Shown here: positions 1 to 11,627 of the stretch, piece after piece
How positions within the stretch are numbered: the stretch's first letter is position 1
Layout: every line of letters begins with the position of its first letter
Assembly (NCBI GenBank): GCA_949130495.1
Contig: OX422213.1
Span: 53,206,284 to 53,270,283 of the forward strand
Source of the DNA: Sambucus nigra
Lineage: Eukaryota > Streptophyta > Magnoliopsida > Dipsacales > Adoxaceae
Direction of reading: 5' to 3'
DNA: 64,000 nt
Notes under the pieces: model-generated
Told to the model about the DNA's origin: nothing
Database searches by the model: none
What the model saw: the letters and a program-made list of their open reading frames with translations, nothing else
Program-made: the position numbers and the translations under genes

Positions 1-418
1 TCAGCTTAAACAAAGCCAAATTTACCTTCTGATTATCTGGAACTTTCATCACTGCAAAGATAGTCTCCAGATTTCTAACCCATATCTCAGCTTCTGTAGG
101 TTCAATTGACCCTGAATATTCTGTAGGATTCAACTTCAAGAACTTTTCATACATGGTGTCTTTAATTTCTTTCCTTTCCTCTTTCTCAATTCTGGTTGCA
201 GTCTTTGATTCTAGATATTTAGTCTACTGTTCTGCCATTAATGCCATATTTCTTTCTTGCTGTTCTTCCATCCTCAGCATTGCTTGTGCCATTATTTTCA
301 TCTTCGTAAGCTGCTCATGCTCTCTAGCCCTTCTTGCAACACTATCTTCAATTTCGGTATCCTCGTGTGTACGAGAAGATACTCCCTCTTCTCAATGTTG
401 TTCATTCCTAGGTTTCAT
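1..418 (-). pseudogene. Gypsy-A copy 1, 5' end of gag (partial)
   Basis: Read on the minus strand from the ATG at 418, this encodes the start of a Ty3/gypsy capsid precursor (Gag), which packages element RNA in cytoplasmic particles. Visible are an Arg/Glu/Met-rich, probably coiled-coil N-terminus (roughly residues 20-80), then a segment with the plant-gag words NPTEYSG and AEIWVRNLE, ending at the window edge in NLALFKL. In-frame stops follow RNEQH and MALMAEQ, so it is not translatable as it stands. The start ATGAAACC is shared with Gypsy-A copy 2 at 13107, which supports the start choice. The rest of gag and pol lies left of the window. Confidence 0.75.
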
Positions 419-573
419 CTGTAATTATCTGTAATACAACAAAATTATAACAACCACCATAAACAGTTTACAATACTAAACTATTGATTAGTACATTAAC
501 AATTCATAAATATCAGTTCAACTTAATAACTGCCATCTAACCGTCACACACGTTTAGAATTAATAATCTAGAC

Positions 574-585
574 GCTCTGATACCA
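574..585 (-). other. Primer binding site, Gypsy-A copy 1
   Basis: Minus-strand TGGTATCAGAGC matches the 3' end complement of plant initiator-Met tRNA, the usual primer for Ty3/gypsy and copia elements. It lies 5 nt (CTTAG) inside the end of the LTR, as expected for a 5' LTR/leader junction. Confidence 0.85.
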
Positions 586-590
586 CTAAG

Positions 591-2707
591 TGTCACACCC
601 CAAACCTAAAATCATTCTAATCATCTATTTTTAGAATAATTAAATCATAATCTTCAGTCCATTTGAAATATAATTCATTTATCAATATTTTCATGTATAA
701 TCTACATAATAAACATAATATTGTTCTTTGTACCACAACATAATGAACATCAGAGTCATAATTAAGCGGACATACAATATTGTGATTAACTATGATTAAC
801 GATTACAATCATCAGATCAACCCATGCCAACTCAATATATACAATATGTGAGTGTAATAAAACTTTCAGTATGATAATGACAAAATTCCCATATCTAACA
901 CTAGCCTTTTCTAACGGTACAGCTCTAAAAATCACCGATCATGTGATATCCTAGCTGGCAGTGTACAAATCTAAAAATGTTAAAATATAAACCATAAGCA
1001 TTTAGCTTAGTGAGGTACTCATTCCCTGCAATTCAATGACACTTCTATATCAAATCTATGGATATAAAATCCAAAAAATCATGCTCGCTGGCAATAACAA
1101 ATCCTGGAAAATAAGTTCTAACAAATCCTAGATCGTAAGACCCAAACAAAGCCTGAATATTTGAATATCCAAACAAATCCTAAATAGCAAAGTATTCAAA
1201 CCAATCCTCTCTTAGAGCTATATTCATATTTATATATGAACAATCATAAGTACACTCACCTTGGCAACTTATCAGACGTTCCATTTTCCTTTATCTAACA
1301 CTTGACTAGTCTATTCTTCTTCCGTTCCTATCATTCTTACAATATTATTATCATCATAAGAATATTATCAATCCAAGGAATATCTTAAATATAACTCAAT
1401 TCATAAGCATCATATGATTTCATTCAAATCACTTATCATAAATGAAGTTCCTTCTAAATTCATGTTAGATATTTAACATATCCAAATCATAACCCTAACA
1501 TACTTTAACTTATTCTTGGTAATCCAATAACTATCATATTAGGTTTCTAACACAAAATACGACACATCATTTCAAGTTTTCTAGAGCAAGATATGCCCAT
1601 TTCTTTACTACATAGGAAATCTGCCTTATAGGCTTCTCTATCATTCAGTGAACTTCCAGGATTTTTCATATTTTTTCTACGTCATAACTTACTATGATAT
1701 TCCATCCAATATCAATAAACATATTGAAAAACACAAAATTAAAGTTTCATAATTTTTAAGGTTCATTTGTTATGTCAAGGAAAAACTTACACTTTGGGGG
1801 CAAATTTTATATCTGAATTCAAACTATCACCGAAGATTCATTTCTTGGTATTTTTATATAATTTTCGAATATGCTATAACATATGAGTCTATGTTAATCT
1901 TCATCTAGAATTAATCAATTTCACTAAGTATACAAAAAGATATAGAAGTTTGAATATACAAGGTTCTTAAACGAAGCAATTTCAAAAGTTTACACGTTCA
2001 ATTTTGTTTAAACTTGCATCTATCCATATGTACACATCAAGGCATGGGAGTTTAGTAAAAAATGATGATTTCTATCTTTTTAATCAGACATATAAAAAAT
2101 ATAACAAGATTTATGGATAAAATTACCTTAGGGACTTTTGCGTAATTTTCTATGAATTTTTCTCCAACTTTTCCTCGCCTTTTCTTCTTAAACCTCTCGA
2201 TTCTTTCTCCTTAGGCTAAAACTCTTCCATGGCTGAAATATGATGAAGGAGGATCTCATTTCAAGGGTTCTAAGTCGGCATAAGGGCACCTCTCTTGGTC
2301 CAGTCAAAATATAACATGTGGCACCATATAAGATAAAATATCATTTAAGGCTAAATGACTACTTTACCCCCTGTTCGTAAAAAAACGATATCTTCTCACT
2401 CGAATGTCCGTTTGATGCACCGTTTGTTGTGTTACAAACCCAATTAATATATCTACAACTATATAGCTTATACTTCAAGTCAATTGAATTATTATAACGG
2501 TCAAAACTAATCTTCAACATGAACATTCCTACCGAAAACTTAAAAATCATGTGTTTGTAATTAATTCAATATTTCATGCTTTATGAAGGTAGGATTAGAC
2601 TAAACATACTAACTTAATATAATATATATTAATAACACATTTCCCATATCGCATAATCTCAACATGAATCAAACATAATTAATCATAATTATATTCGGGT
2701 TGTGACA
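591..2707 (-). mobile_element. Gypsy-A copy 1, 5' LTR (2.1 kb)
   Basis: A 2,117-bp long terminal repeat read on the minus strand. It starts TGTCACAACCCGAATATAAT at 2707 and ends GGGGTGTGACA at 591, the TG...CA inverted ends typical of LTRs, and is followed directly by a tRNA-Met primer site and gag. The first ~560 bases and scattered later blocks are clearly homologous to the LTR at 6138-12951. The 3' LTR is outside the window, so the target duplication (ATAAT at 2708-2712 on this side) cannot be confirmed. Confidence 0.85.
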
Positions 2708-2872
2708 ATAATGCTTAATCTTTATATATATTTTGTATTGAGGTATATGTGTGTATAGTGGGAATATATGTGAATGTTCTAGAAATTTGATGTGATAGGA
2801 TGGGGATATGTGTGTATATTCTATCATTTTGATATATATGATGGGGATATGTATATATAATGCCCAGTCTAT

Positions 2873-3510
2873 AAAGATATAACCAGTTTAAAGTACAATG
2901 TGTTTGAGCATCCCAAAGGAGAGATAATGGACAAAGTGTGTGAAATTAAACTGTTGGCGTTGCCGAAAGACTCGGTAGTCACTGGAGAGTCCAAGTTTGC
3001 TGCACTTTACAACTACTTATCATAAACTTTATGAGCCTCTTTATCCTACATTGTATTACTTTAAGGAACTTGTTGATTTTGAACATGTTAATGATCCGCC
3101 ACACTTTGTTTTTCAGTTGTTGTACACCACTCCATGAAATGCTTTGTTCACATATACTAATATTAAGAACTTACATTGATTGCATCTTTTTCAGTTTTGA
3201 TCTCATAATCAAAGGGACAATATACCTAGGAAAAAAAATGTGTTTCATATTAAAACAGGTTTGTTGTTCTGATGCATCAATCATGTCACATTCTTTCACA
3301 TCTTACCATAAAATCCAAATATATTAATTTTAGCACAATAAGAGTAATCAAACAACAATAAGAGTGATCAAAATTTATTTTGTTTTTGATTTTTAGCACA
3401 AGGCTACTATTTATTTGGGCTTTAAAATGGAAGATAACCCAATGTTTTTCAAATTAATATATTTGATCTTATTATGGGAGTGTTTCCAACTGTAGCATTT
3501 TAAATTATGT
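2873..3510 (+). pseudogene. Duplicated gene fragment, copy 1
   Basis: About 640 bases resemble 27605-28230 closely, apart from small indels. A short coding-like stretch near the start contains NVFEHPKGEIMDKVCEI and later TGESKFAALYNYLS, with a stop before the end that copy 2 lacks. It looks like the last exon and 3' untranslated region of a cellular gene that I do not recognise. Copy 1 is the more damaged: it has lost codons (CEIKLLAL against CEIMRKLLAL in copy 2) and carries an internal stop. No promoter or upstream exons are visible. Confidence 0.6.
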
Positions 3511-3750
3511 AATTGATCATTAAGAATTGCAAATTATGATGCTTCTAATAGTTTTGAAAAAACTCTGGTATATTTCATTTTAATGGTATTCTAAGCTAAA
3601 ACCATGACCTTCAATTTTAGTCTCCCTTCTTTCTTAGATCCAATATTTACATAGGAATTATCAAATCTTGGGTAATCAATTTTGGGAATATTCTTTACAT
3701 CCAGTTTTGATTATTGTAATCTGGTGATCATAGTGGTATAAGTCCTTTAT

Positions 3751-4243
3751 TTAATTTTGTATTCTCTCACTAGGCTTTGGTCTTCCTCCTCCATGTCTCT
3801 TACGTACATTAGAAAGATTTTTACTACTAGAGTCATACTTGGTGGGCACTTGGCAATGATGCCGGTCATTTTCTTTGGGGCAACATACAACACAGACTTT
3901 TTCTAGTAAGAAAACTTTTAATATAGTATATAAACCCATTAATATTTTATTGGACATGGCACACTCCCCTGATTGATTAGTATCTAAATAGTTTACTATC
4001 ATTATTGACCCCTTACTTTTTATGGCAACCCGTGAATTTGTATAAATCTTCATAGATATTTGCTAAAGGAGTATCTGTAGACACTGGGGTTTTAATGTCT
4101 GCTAGAGCCTCTTGAGTTGAAAACCATGAAGCAATATACTCTACTATATTGGGATGATGGATGACCCAAATGAAGTGTTTTGATTCAAATTGGTAATAGG
4201 AACTATTGTGTGCATAGGATAATACATAGTATATGGATTTCAT
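3751..4243 (-). pseudogene. Unrecognised ORF pair, possible gene fragment
   Basis: Two overlapping minus-strand reading frames (76 codons from 4243, then 100 codons ending at 3751) read almost as one protein broken by a frameshift near 4015-4050. The first contains HFIWVIHHPNIVEYIASWFS and a patch ALADIKTPVSTDTPLANI. The second contains a Cys/His patch (CVVCCPKENDRHHC, spacing C-X2-C-C-X6-H-H-C) and a basic Gly/Arg tail (RKRHGGGRPKPSERIQN). The composition is protein-like rather than random, but I cannot assign a family. It could be a captured exon set or a transposon remnant. Confidence 0.3.
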
Positions 4244-4494
4244 TTATGATCATTAACACATAAAGGGATTTCCATTTAGTTGACTTGTTTATTAGTTCTC
4301 AAATAAAATACTGTCCCTTCTTCATTATTTATTGTATAAAAGGCACGTGATGATATTCAAGAAGTTTATTTTCTTCCACTTAACCCAACTGATAAGCAAA
4401 CAAACTTGATGTATATCATTAGTGAAGGTAAAATATTACTTCCCAAATTCGTTAGATAATGATAATGAACTCGCCTCCAATTCATGATCTATAG

Positions 4495-4499
4495 AATTC
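4495..4499. repeat. Target site duplication (left), solo LTR
   Basis: AATTC immediately precedes the LTR start TGTAATACCCCG. The same five bases follow the LTR end at 27252-27256, the expected 5-bp duplication of a Ty3/gypsy insertion. Confidence 0.8.
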
Positions 4500-6137
4500 T
4501 GTAATACCCCGTATTTTTATGGCTTTTATTGTGGGGACTTTATTAAATTAAATTGCGATGAAATTTATTTAATATTAATTTAGATTTTAAAATAAATGTT
4601 TACTAGCGTGATGAGAGTTAGTAATTATTTGGTGGAAATTACTTAATGGGTAAAGTAATACATAGAATTGGATTTATTAAAATTATCGCGAATGAATAAC
4701 ACGATAATTATAGAATTTAAGTCGGGACGTGCTTGTGTCGTGTCGGGACTAAATTAATGGAATATAAAGTAATTAAATTATAAGTCCCCCGTATGGTCAT
4801 TTCGAGTCGCTAAAGTGTCCGGAATGGTCGAGATAGTCAGAAAAATGTACCGGGGGTTTAGTTTTGGTCTCCGGACTTTTTAGGCCTAATAGGCAACCCA
4901 GGATAAAATTTTAGTAATTATCCATTTTAAGGCTTAATTATTGACGAAAAATGAAGAGTTATATCTGATAGGAGTTAGAGTCCTCAAGGGTTAGAAGTGG
5001 TTGAGTTGCAGAGAGGCTAAGGAAGAGAGAAGAGAGATCCCTCCAAGGAGGAGAGCCACCAAACTACACCACCTTTGCCATCTTTCACCACTGACGCGTA
5101 GTTGGGAAACGAGGGACGCAACCATACCCATCAACACCAGCGAATCAGACCTTCATCTCTGAGGCAAGTATCTAACTTGCTGTTATTTTGGTTGATATCA
5201 CACCCATGCTAGTGTAGGATAATAATATTTATGTTTCATAAAAAGATAATTGATGTCTGGGAATAATGGTTGAAATTGCAGAATAGAAATCATGTTAGGA
5301 TGATTCCTTTATTGGATTTAGATTGGTGAACACGAAATTGATGCCATGTGGAGATATGAATCTGAAAATCAATGGAATTCGTGTGAAATAAAATAAACTA
5401 GGGTTAGAATAAATTCTTGAATTTAATTCGTTCGATGATGATTCTTGATGAATTAATGAAATCTTACGTTAGAAATCATCTATTATTATTTATATAGTGA
5501 TCATTATGGTTGGTTGGGAGATTAGGACTTGCTAATGGCGATATGAGTAAGATTTATGGAAGAAACCCATAGGTATAAATTTGAAGAATCTGGGCAAGAA
5601 TTGCGCGATCGATCGATCGACTAAAGAATGTCGATCGATCGACCCATTTTCATCGATCGATCGACCCCTCCTAGAAATTGTATAATTTTCCCTTTTTCGT
5701 TTAATTCGATTAAATTGCGTAGGAGCCCTTGGATATAAATTAAAGATCATAATGGGTCATGGGAAGGAATAGTAGGGTCTAAGTAGGTTCCGATAAATGT
5801 AATTTTATATGAGATGTTACCGTGGGGAAACGGGGGAATAAAATTGGATAGAAATCATGTGTACGTTAAGTGAGGTATTAGGAGACTCTAGTAAGACTTA
5901 GACCAGTATGCTAGTGAGGGTACACCTACTGAATTTACATCTAGTATAAACACTTCGAGGGACGAGAAGTACTTATGAAATGGAAACAACTGAGAATAAA
6001 AAGAAATGGGTTAATTATACGTAGGACTTGGGTGATTTGTGTCACGTATGGTTAAAATATTATTATGGGCCGTGGGCGAACCTAATTGAGATATGTGAGA
6101 ATATAAATATATATACCGAATGTGTGACAATTAGAAT
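4500..6137 (+). mobile_element. Gypsy-T solo LTR, 5' part (interrupted)
   Basis: Starts TGTAATACCCCGTA and follows, block by block, the LTRs of the complete element at 44112-54763. Shared blocks include a GTCATTTCGAGT / ATAGTCAGAAAA / GGGGGTTTAGTTT segment near 4795-4870 and a palindrome cluster about 1.1 kb in. It is cut at 6138 by the start of Gypsy-A copy 2. The missing 3' part of the same LTR reappears at 26716-27251 and ends in GGGGTGTCACA followed by the matching target duplication, so the two pieces are one LTR. Several hundred bases between the pieces are lost or too diverged to see. Confidence 0.8.
5603..5668. repeat. ATCGAT palindrome cluster in LTR
   Basis: Three blocks built from overlapping ATCGAT/TCGA palindromes (CGATCGATCGATCGAC, TCGATCGATCGACC, ATCGATCGATCGACC) separated by about 12 bases. 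The same LTR position in the complete Gypsy-T element carries a cluster of TTCGAA palindromes instead (53499-53624). Confidence 0.7.
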
Positions 6138-6215
6138 TGTGATAATCTGAATATAATTATGATTAATTATACTTAAATCATGCTTGGCTTATGTGATACG
6201 AGTAATGCATTATTA

Positions 6216-6230
6216 ATATATATGATGTTA
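6216..6230. repeat. Target site duplication of LINE-1 (left)
   Basis: ATATATATGATGTTA is identical to 11775-11789 on the other side of the LINE. When joined there, the Gypsy-A LTR sequence reads through continuously. Confidence 0.9.
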
Positions 6231-6373
6231 CAAACCAAGCTTCGTTGAACATAAAAGTAACTAATGCTAAAAAATGATCCTCCTTCTCTCTAAAAAACTT
6301 CTAACCAAACACAACCTATCAACCCTGATCCCCACCCAAAACCGCCGCTACTTCTACCTCCACCACCTCTAAG

Positions 6374-8022
6374 ATGCTACCGCCGCTGTCAGAAGCTTTG
6401 GGGTCATCCCCTACACCGACCACTAGTGGTGAACTTGAAGATGGTCAGATTTAGAAAATCACAATGGTGGGTGGTCTACACACTATAACATACAATGGGA
6501 TAAGTGAAGAGGAGCAAAACATAATGGATGTGCATATAAGTAAACCAGTAGATGTCACTGATGCGAAGATATTAAATGAGATGAATGAAGAAAAAAGCGT
6601 TACTTAGGCTTCATCCGGAGGAAGTGATTCACACAAGAAGAAGCCAATATTACGTGGATAACTGAACCAACAAATGGAAAGTTACCATTGACCAATGGAA
6701 TAAAGAATGTCCCAATGGAGGCTGGAAAAATCAAAATTGATGCAAAACCACAAAATGACGAGATTGGCCAAACCAATGCTGAAGAAGAATATTGAACCTG
6801 AACAGAAAGAGACAAAGAGGGCATATGTGGATTTATCCCATGAAGGGAGGAGAGTTAATGAGGTAGGGACCACAAATGGGGCTAAAACTTGGAGTTCAGT
6901 AGTTGCTTAGAGGAAAGAGACAAAGTTCAAACTCACCTACCACAAACCAATAGTAAATGAGAATGGGATTGTGGCGAAACCCCCAAATGAGGTTGCAAAG
7001 TTAGGCTCTGCAAAGTGGGAGACTAGCTGCATAGGATTTTTTCTTGGAAAACGGCTACCATACCTGATGGTCAACAATTTGACTCATAGGATGTGGGAAA
7101 AATTTGGACTCTCCCAAGTCATCTCACATGAACAGGGTTATTATTTTTTCAAGTTTGATAATATAGAATGCAGAGATGATGTGGTGGAAAATGGTCCATG
7201 GTATGGCAGGTCACCCAGTTATGCTACAAAAATGGCAACCAAATTTTCATTTCAAGAGAGATATGGAAGGGAAGGTCCCTGTGTCGGTCAAATTCCATAA
7301 TGTGCCGATGCAATATTGGATAGAAGAAGGACTGAGCTACATTGCTAGTGCAGTGGGAGTTCCACTCTATGCAGATACCATTACTGAAGACATGAAGCGC
7401 ATTAGTTTTGCGAGAGTGTGTGGATATGGAAGCACAAGCTAATTATCCCAAGACCATGAATATTTTAACAGAGGATGGTAATAATGCTACTATAAATATT
7501 GAGTATCAGTGTCTTCCTCATGTATGTTCTCACTGCATATCCTTTGGGAACTCTATCAAAAAATGCACTAAAGTGAACCACATTTGGAAGGAGAAGGCAG
7601 ACCAAGAAGTTATTTTGCAGACCATAACAACATCTACTAAGGTGAGGGAGGTAACTCAAGAAGAGGAATGGACTTTAGTTGGAAAGAACTAGACTACAAT
7701 GAGTATGGACATAGAAGGGAAGAATGTTGCCATGGACGCAGGGGATCCACCAGTGAATCCAGTGACACTAGTGCCAAATGGGATTGAAAAAAGGAATGAG
7801 GAGTGTGATAGTTTACAACATGTACCAACTATTACCACTTCGAACTCCTTCATGGAAATGGAGAGTGGAAGTGAGATGGATGGATCCCCTAAACCTACTT
7901 CTTTGGCTAAACGTGTGAAGGCAGTTGATGAGCTAGTAGGGAAAAACCTGAGAATAGGAAATAATGTAGTCAACTCTGGAGGCAAGAGCAAGGCAAAGAG
8001 GTGGGGAAAGGATAATAGATGA
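6374..8022 (+). pseudogene. LINE-1 ORF1 (nucleic-acid-binding, gag-like), broken
   Basis: ORF1 proteins of plant L1 elements bind element RNA. From the ATG at 6374 the frame is broken several times (stops near 6452 and 6607, shift near 7295-7300). A DUF4283-like region (about 6960-7440) contains FFLGKRLPYLMVNN, MWEKFGLSQV, YYFFKFDN and GVPLYADTITEDMKRISFARV. It is followed by a degenerate CCHC knuckle at about 7525-7570 (CSHCISFGNSIKKC: the C-X2-C pair is kept, the His is lost). The tail (7699-8022) is polar, ending GKDNR. Its stop TGA overlaps the ORF2 start as ATGA at 8019-8022. Confidence 0.8.
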
Positions 8023-11000
8023 TCAAGTTAGGATCATGGAGCATTAGGGAGCTAAACTCCCCTCATAAACAGAGAGAAGTGAATAAATTCATTAGAGACC
8101 ATAAATTGGATTTGGTTTGTTTACCCGAAACCAAAGTGAGGAAAGATAACCTAGTTAATGTGAAGAACAATAGCTTCTTTAACTGGGAATACCTGGAAAC
8201 TTGCCATATAGAGGGTGGGGTTACTAGAGTCATTGTGGGATGGAACCCTGGGAGTGTGAATGTCCAATTTATCCAAACTCACCCCCAAGCTATGTTGTGC
8301 AAGGTGAATATTTATGGCAGTGATAGCAGTTTCTATGCATCCTTCATTTATGGGGAGAACCTTACAGCTAATAGGATTCAGTTATGGGAGTTTTTGAGGA
8401 GTAATAAAGAGAGTGTGAATGAACAACCTTGGTTATTGATGGGGGATTTTAATGTGGTTAGGAACCAAGATGAAAATAAAGGTGTGAATGGTATTCATAG
8501 GGAGGCAACTAGGGATTTCAATAAATGTATAAATGATATACAGATTGAGGAGATAGTGACTAATGGCCTTTGGTTCACGTAGAATAAGAATCATGTTGGA
8601 AGTGATAATGTGCAATCCATATTGTACAGGGTACTTCACAATGATGCTTGGCTCTTAGGGTTCCCTGAATCCCAAGCTATGGTGCTGCCTAGTGGAATTT
8701 CGTACCACACCCCTATAACCATTATCCTCTCCACTCCGGAATTGTACATACCCAAGCCTTTCAAGTTCCACAACTTCTGGATGGCACATGATGGTTTCAA
8801 TATGACTCTCTTAGATGCTTGGTCAAGTAATGAGGAAGGTAATCCGATGGTCCAATTAAGTAAGAAGATGAGAAGATTGAAGATCAACCTAAAAGAGTTT
8901 GACAAATAAATTTACAGCCACTTGTCTAAAAGAGTGGAAGAGACCAACGCTGCTATGGATGAGGTTCAAAAGGAGCTGGATAAGGAGGGTGGCAATGCTA
9001 GAATCCAGGAGGAGGAAAGAAATTTAGTTAACAAGTATCTTCAACTAAGAAATGCAGAAAAGTCCTACTATAAACAACACTCTAGGGAGAAGTGGCTTCA
9101 GCTTGGGGATGGAAATAACACCTTTTTCATAAAAAGGCAAAGCAAGAGACAGCTATTAGGAAGATCATTAGCATTGAAGATGAGAATAGTATTAAAGTGG
9201 AGGGGTCTCAAAATGTGGCCAACATTGTAGTTAATCATTTCTATGACATGCTAGGTACCACCAGCCCTTGTGAGGATCCCACTACCCTCTTAAATGAGGT
9301 AATGTTGAAAAGAGTTCCTGACAGGTATATTGAAGCCCTGAATGCCCAAATATCAGAGGTTGAAATTAAGGAGGCCATGTTTTCCATTGGGTCTGATTAG
9401 GCCCCTAGAACTGATGGATTTAATTCCCTTTTGTTCAAGAAGAACTGGAATGTGGTTGGTAATGATGTGATAAATGCCATTAAATTCTTCTTTAGTTGTA
9501 GCTACCTCCCTAGGCAGTGGAACTGTACTGCATTGGCTCTCATCCCCAAGGTTCAGATGCCTGCTAACATGAATGATTTTTGACCAATATCTTACTGCAA
9601 TACCATATATAAATGCATCTCCAAGATCATTTCCAAGAGATTGAAGCCTACCTTACCTAGCCTTAACAATATAAGACAAGATGCTTTTGTGGAGGGTAGA
9701 TCCATCTCGGACAACATCTTACTTCTTCAGGAATTCATGAGAAACTACCATAGGGAGATAAACCCTCCTAGATGCACTATGAAGCTTGAACTCTGTAAGG
9801 CCTATGACACTGTGAATTGGGATTTCTTATTCAAGATCCTAAGGAATATGGGCTTTCCTCCAAAATTTGTGGGATGGATCACTGAGTGTATTACAACCAC
9901 AAGGTTCTCTATCACCTTAAATGGCCAGCTTAATGTTTTTTTTAGGGGAAGAAAGGCCTGAGGCAAGGAGATCCTTTATCTCCTTACCTTTTCCTTCTAG
10001 TAATGGAAACATTTTCGTGTATCATGGATCACAAAATTACAAATCCAAACTTCACTTTCCACCCTAAGTGTAAGGAGATAGGGCTTAACCACTTGAGCTT
10101 TTCTTATGATCTTATCATCCTTAGTGGAGGGGACATCAACTTTGTTAGATCACTGGGCTTAAGCCAAATACTAATAAGAGTAACCTTTACTTTTCAGGCA
10201 CTGAGGTAAATACTATTAATGAGATTGTGGGGCTTTTGGGGTTCTCCCAAAGCAATCCCCCTTTCATATACCTGGGTGTTCCACTTATTACCTCGAGGCT
10301 AAAGGTTGAGGATTGCAACAGGATGATTGATAAGATTACAAATCGAATTAATGGATGGGCTAACAGATATCTCAGTTATGCTGGAAGGTTGCAGCGTATC
10401 AAATCTGTGTTATTTGGGATGCAAGTATACTGGTCGAGCATCTTTATTCTGCCCAAAGGGGTCATTGAAAAAATTGAGCAACTAATGAGGGACTTTTTAT
10501 GGATTGAATCAGATAGTAGGCATACTGGGGCTAAGGTTGCTTGGAGTGACATCTGCAACTCAATGCAAGATGGAGGTTTAGGCATAAAATGTTTGGAGAC
10601 TTGGAATACTGCAGCCACCTTGAAGCAGTTATGGAATATATGTAGTAGGAAGGAGAGTCTCTGGGTGAAATGGTGAAACATATATAATCTTAAAAGAAGG
10701 AGCATTTGGGCATTAACTATACCCAATGACACAACTTGGAGCTGGAGAAAGATTTTGCAAAGTAGAGAGAAAGGGAAACCTTTCATAAAGTATAAGATTG
10801 GTGATGGGCAGGACACCTTCCTGTGGTATGATAACTGCCATCCAAATGGTCCTTTATTGGATCGATATAGTCATAGGGTCATTTATGATGATGCTAGAAA
10901 CCACAAAGCTTTGGTTGCTGATCACATTCAGAGCAACAGGTGGAGATGGCCAATAATAACCTGGGAGCTCAGAGAAATCAGGGGAGCTAAGTTGCCATGC

Positions 11001-11627
11001 ATTATAGAAGGAATGAAAGATGAGGTGGTATGGACTCCCACAACAAATTTTTTCTCAATTGGTTCTGCATATAGAGAGATTTTCCCCACTGTGGCTTCTA
11101 GGGATTGGCATAAGATTGTCTTTAATAAAAATAATATCCCAAAATGCTCTTTCATTCTTTGGTTAGCTTGCAGGAAAGCTTTATACACTAAAGATAAGCT
11201 TTGTACTTGGGGAATTTCCGAGGACAACCTATGCAGCACCTATAACCAGGAGGTGGAATCCATTAATCACTTGTTCAATGAATGCAACTATACTGAGTCA
11301 GTGTGGGAAGAGATCAGATTTAGGAATCAAGAGTACCGAGGAAGGCCCAATTAGATGGATTAGATTCAAAATGCAATTGCTAACTATGGGGGATCAAAGT
11401 TTGTGAATAGAATCAAAAGCATTTCCTTCTCAACTACCATCTATTGCCTTTGGATTAAAAGGAATGAGAGGCATTTTAACAGAATTGCTAGACCTATAGA
11501 AGTTCTTATCATAGAGATGGAGAGAATGGTCAGGGCTAGAGCCATGAGCTGGGAAAAAGGGAAAAGAAGTTATCACAACTGGATGGCATGCTTGAATTGG
11601 AGCATTCCTGAGAGTGCTTTGAACTAG
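8019..11627 (+). pseudogene. LINE-1 ORF2 (endonuclease / reverse transcriptase), broken
   Basis: ORF2 nicks target DNA and copies the element RNA. The APE-type endonuclease (8019-8790) shows LGSWSIREL, LPETKV, LLMGDFNVV and a weakened SDHCPI site (SYHTPI). It is followed by RT sequence (about 9380-10210) with EGRSISDNILL, a KLDLRKAYD-like block reading KLELCKAYDTVNWDFL, and FSYDLIILSGGD where catalytic FADD is expected, so the active site is lost. A late RT zinc-binding region (11140-11310) keeps FILWLACRKAL and NHLFNEC. There are at least six stops or frameshifts (e.g. 8579, 9398, 9960, 10675). The last codons are WSIPESALN before TAG at about 11625. Confidence 0.85.

Noticed and set aside
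10376..11239. Long minus-strand ORFs opposite LINE-1 ORF2
   Set aside because: Antisense shadows of the RT and RT-zinc coding region.
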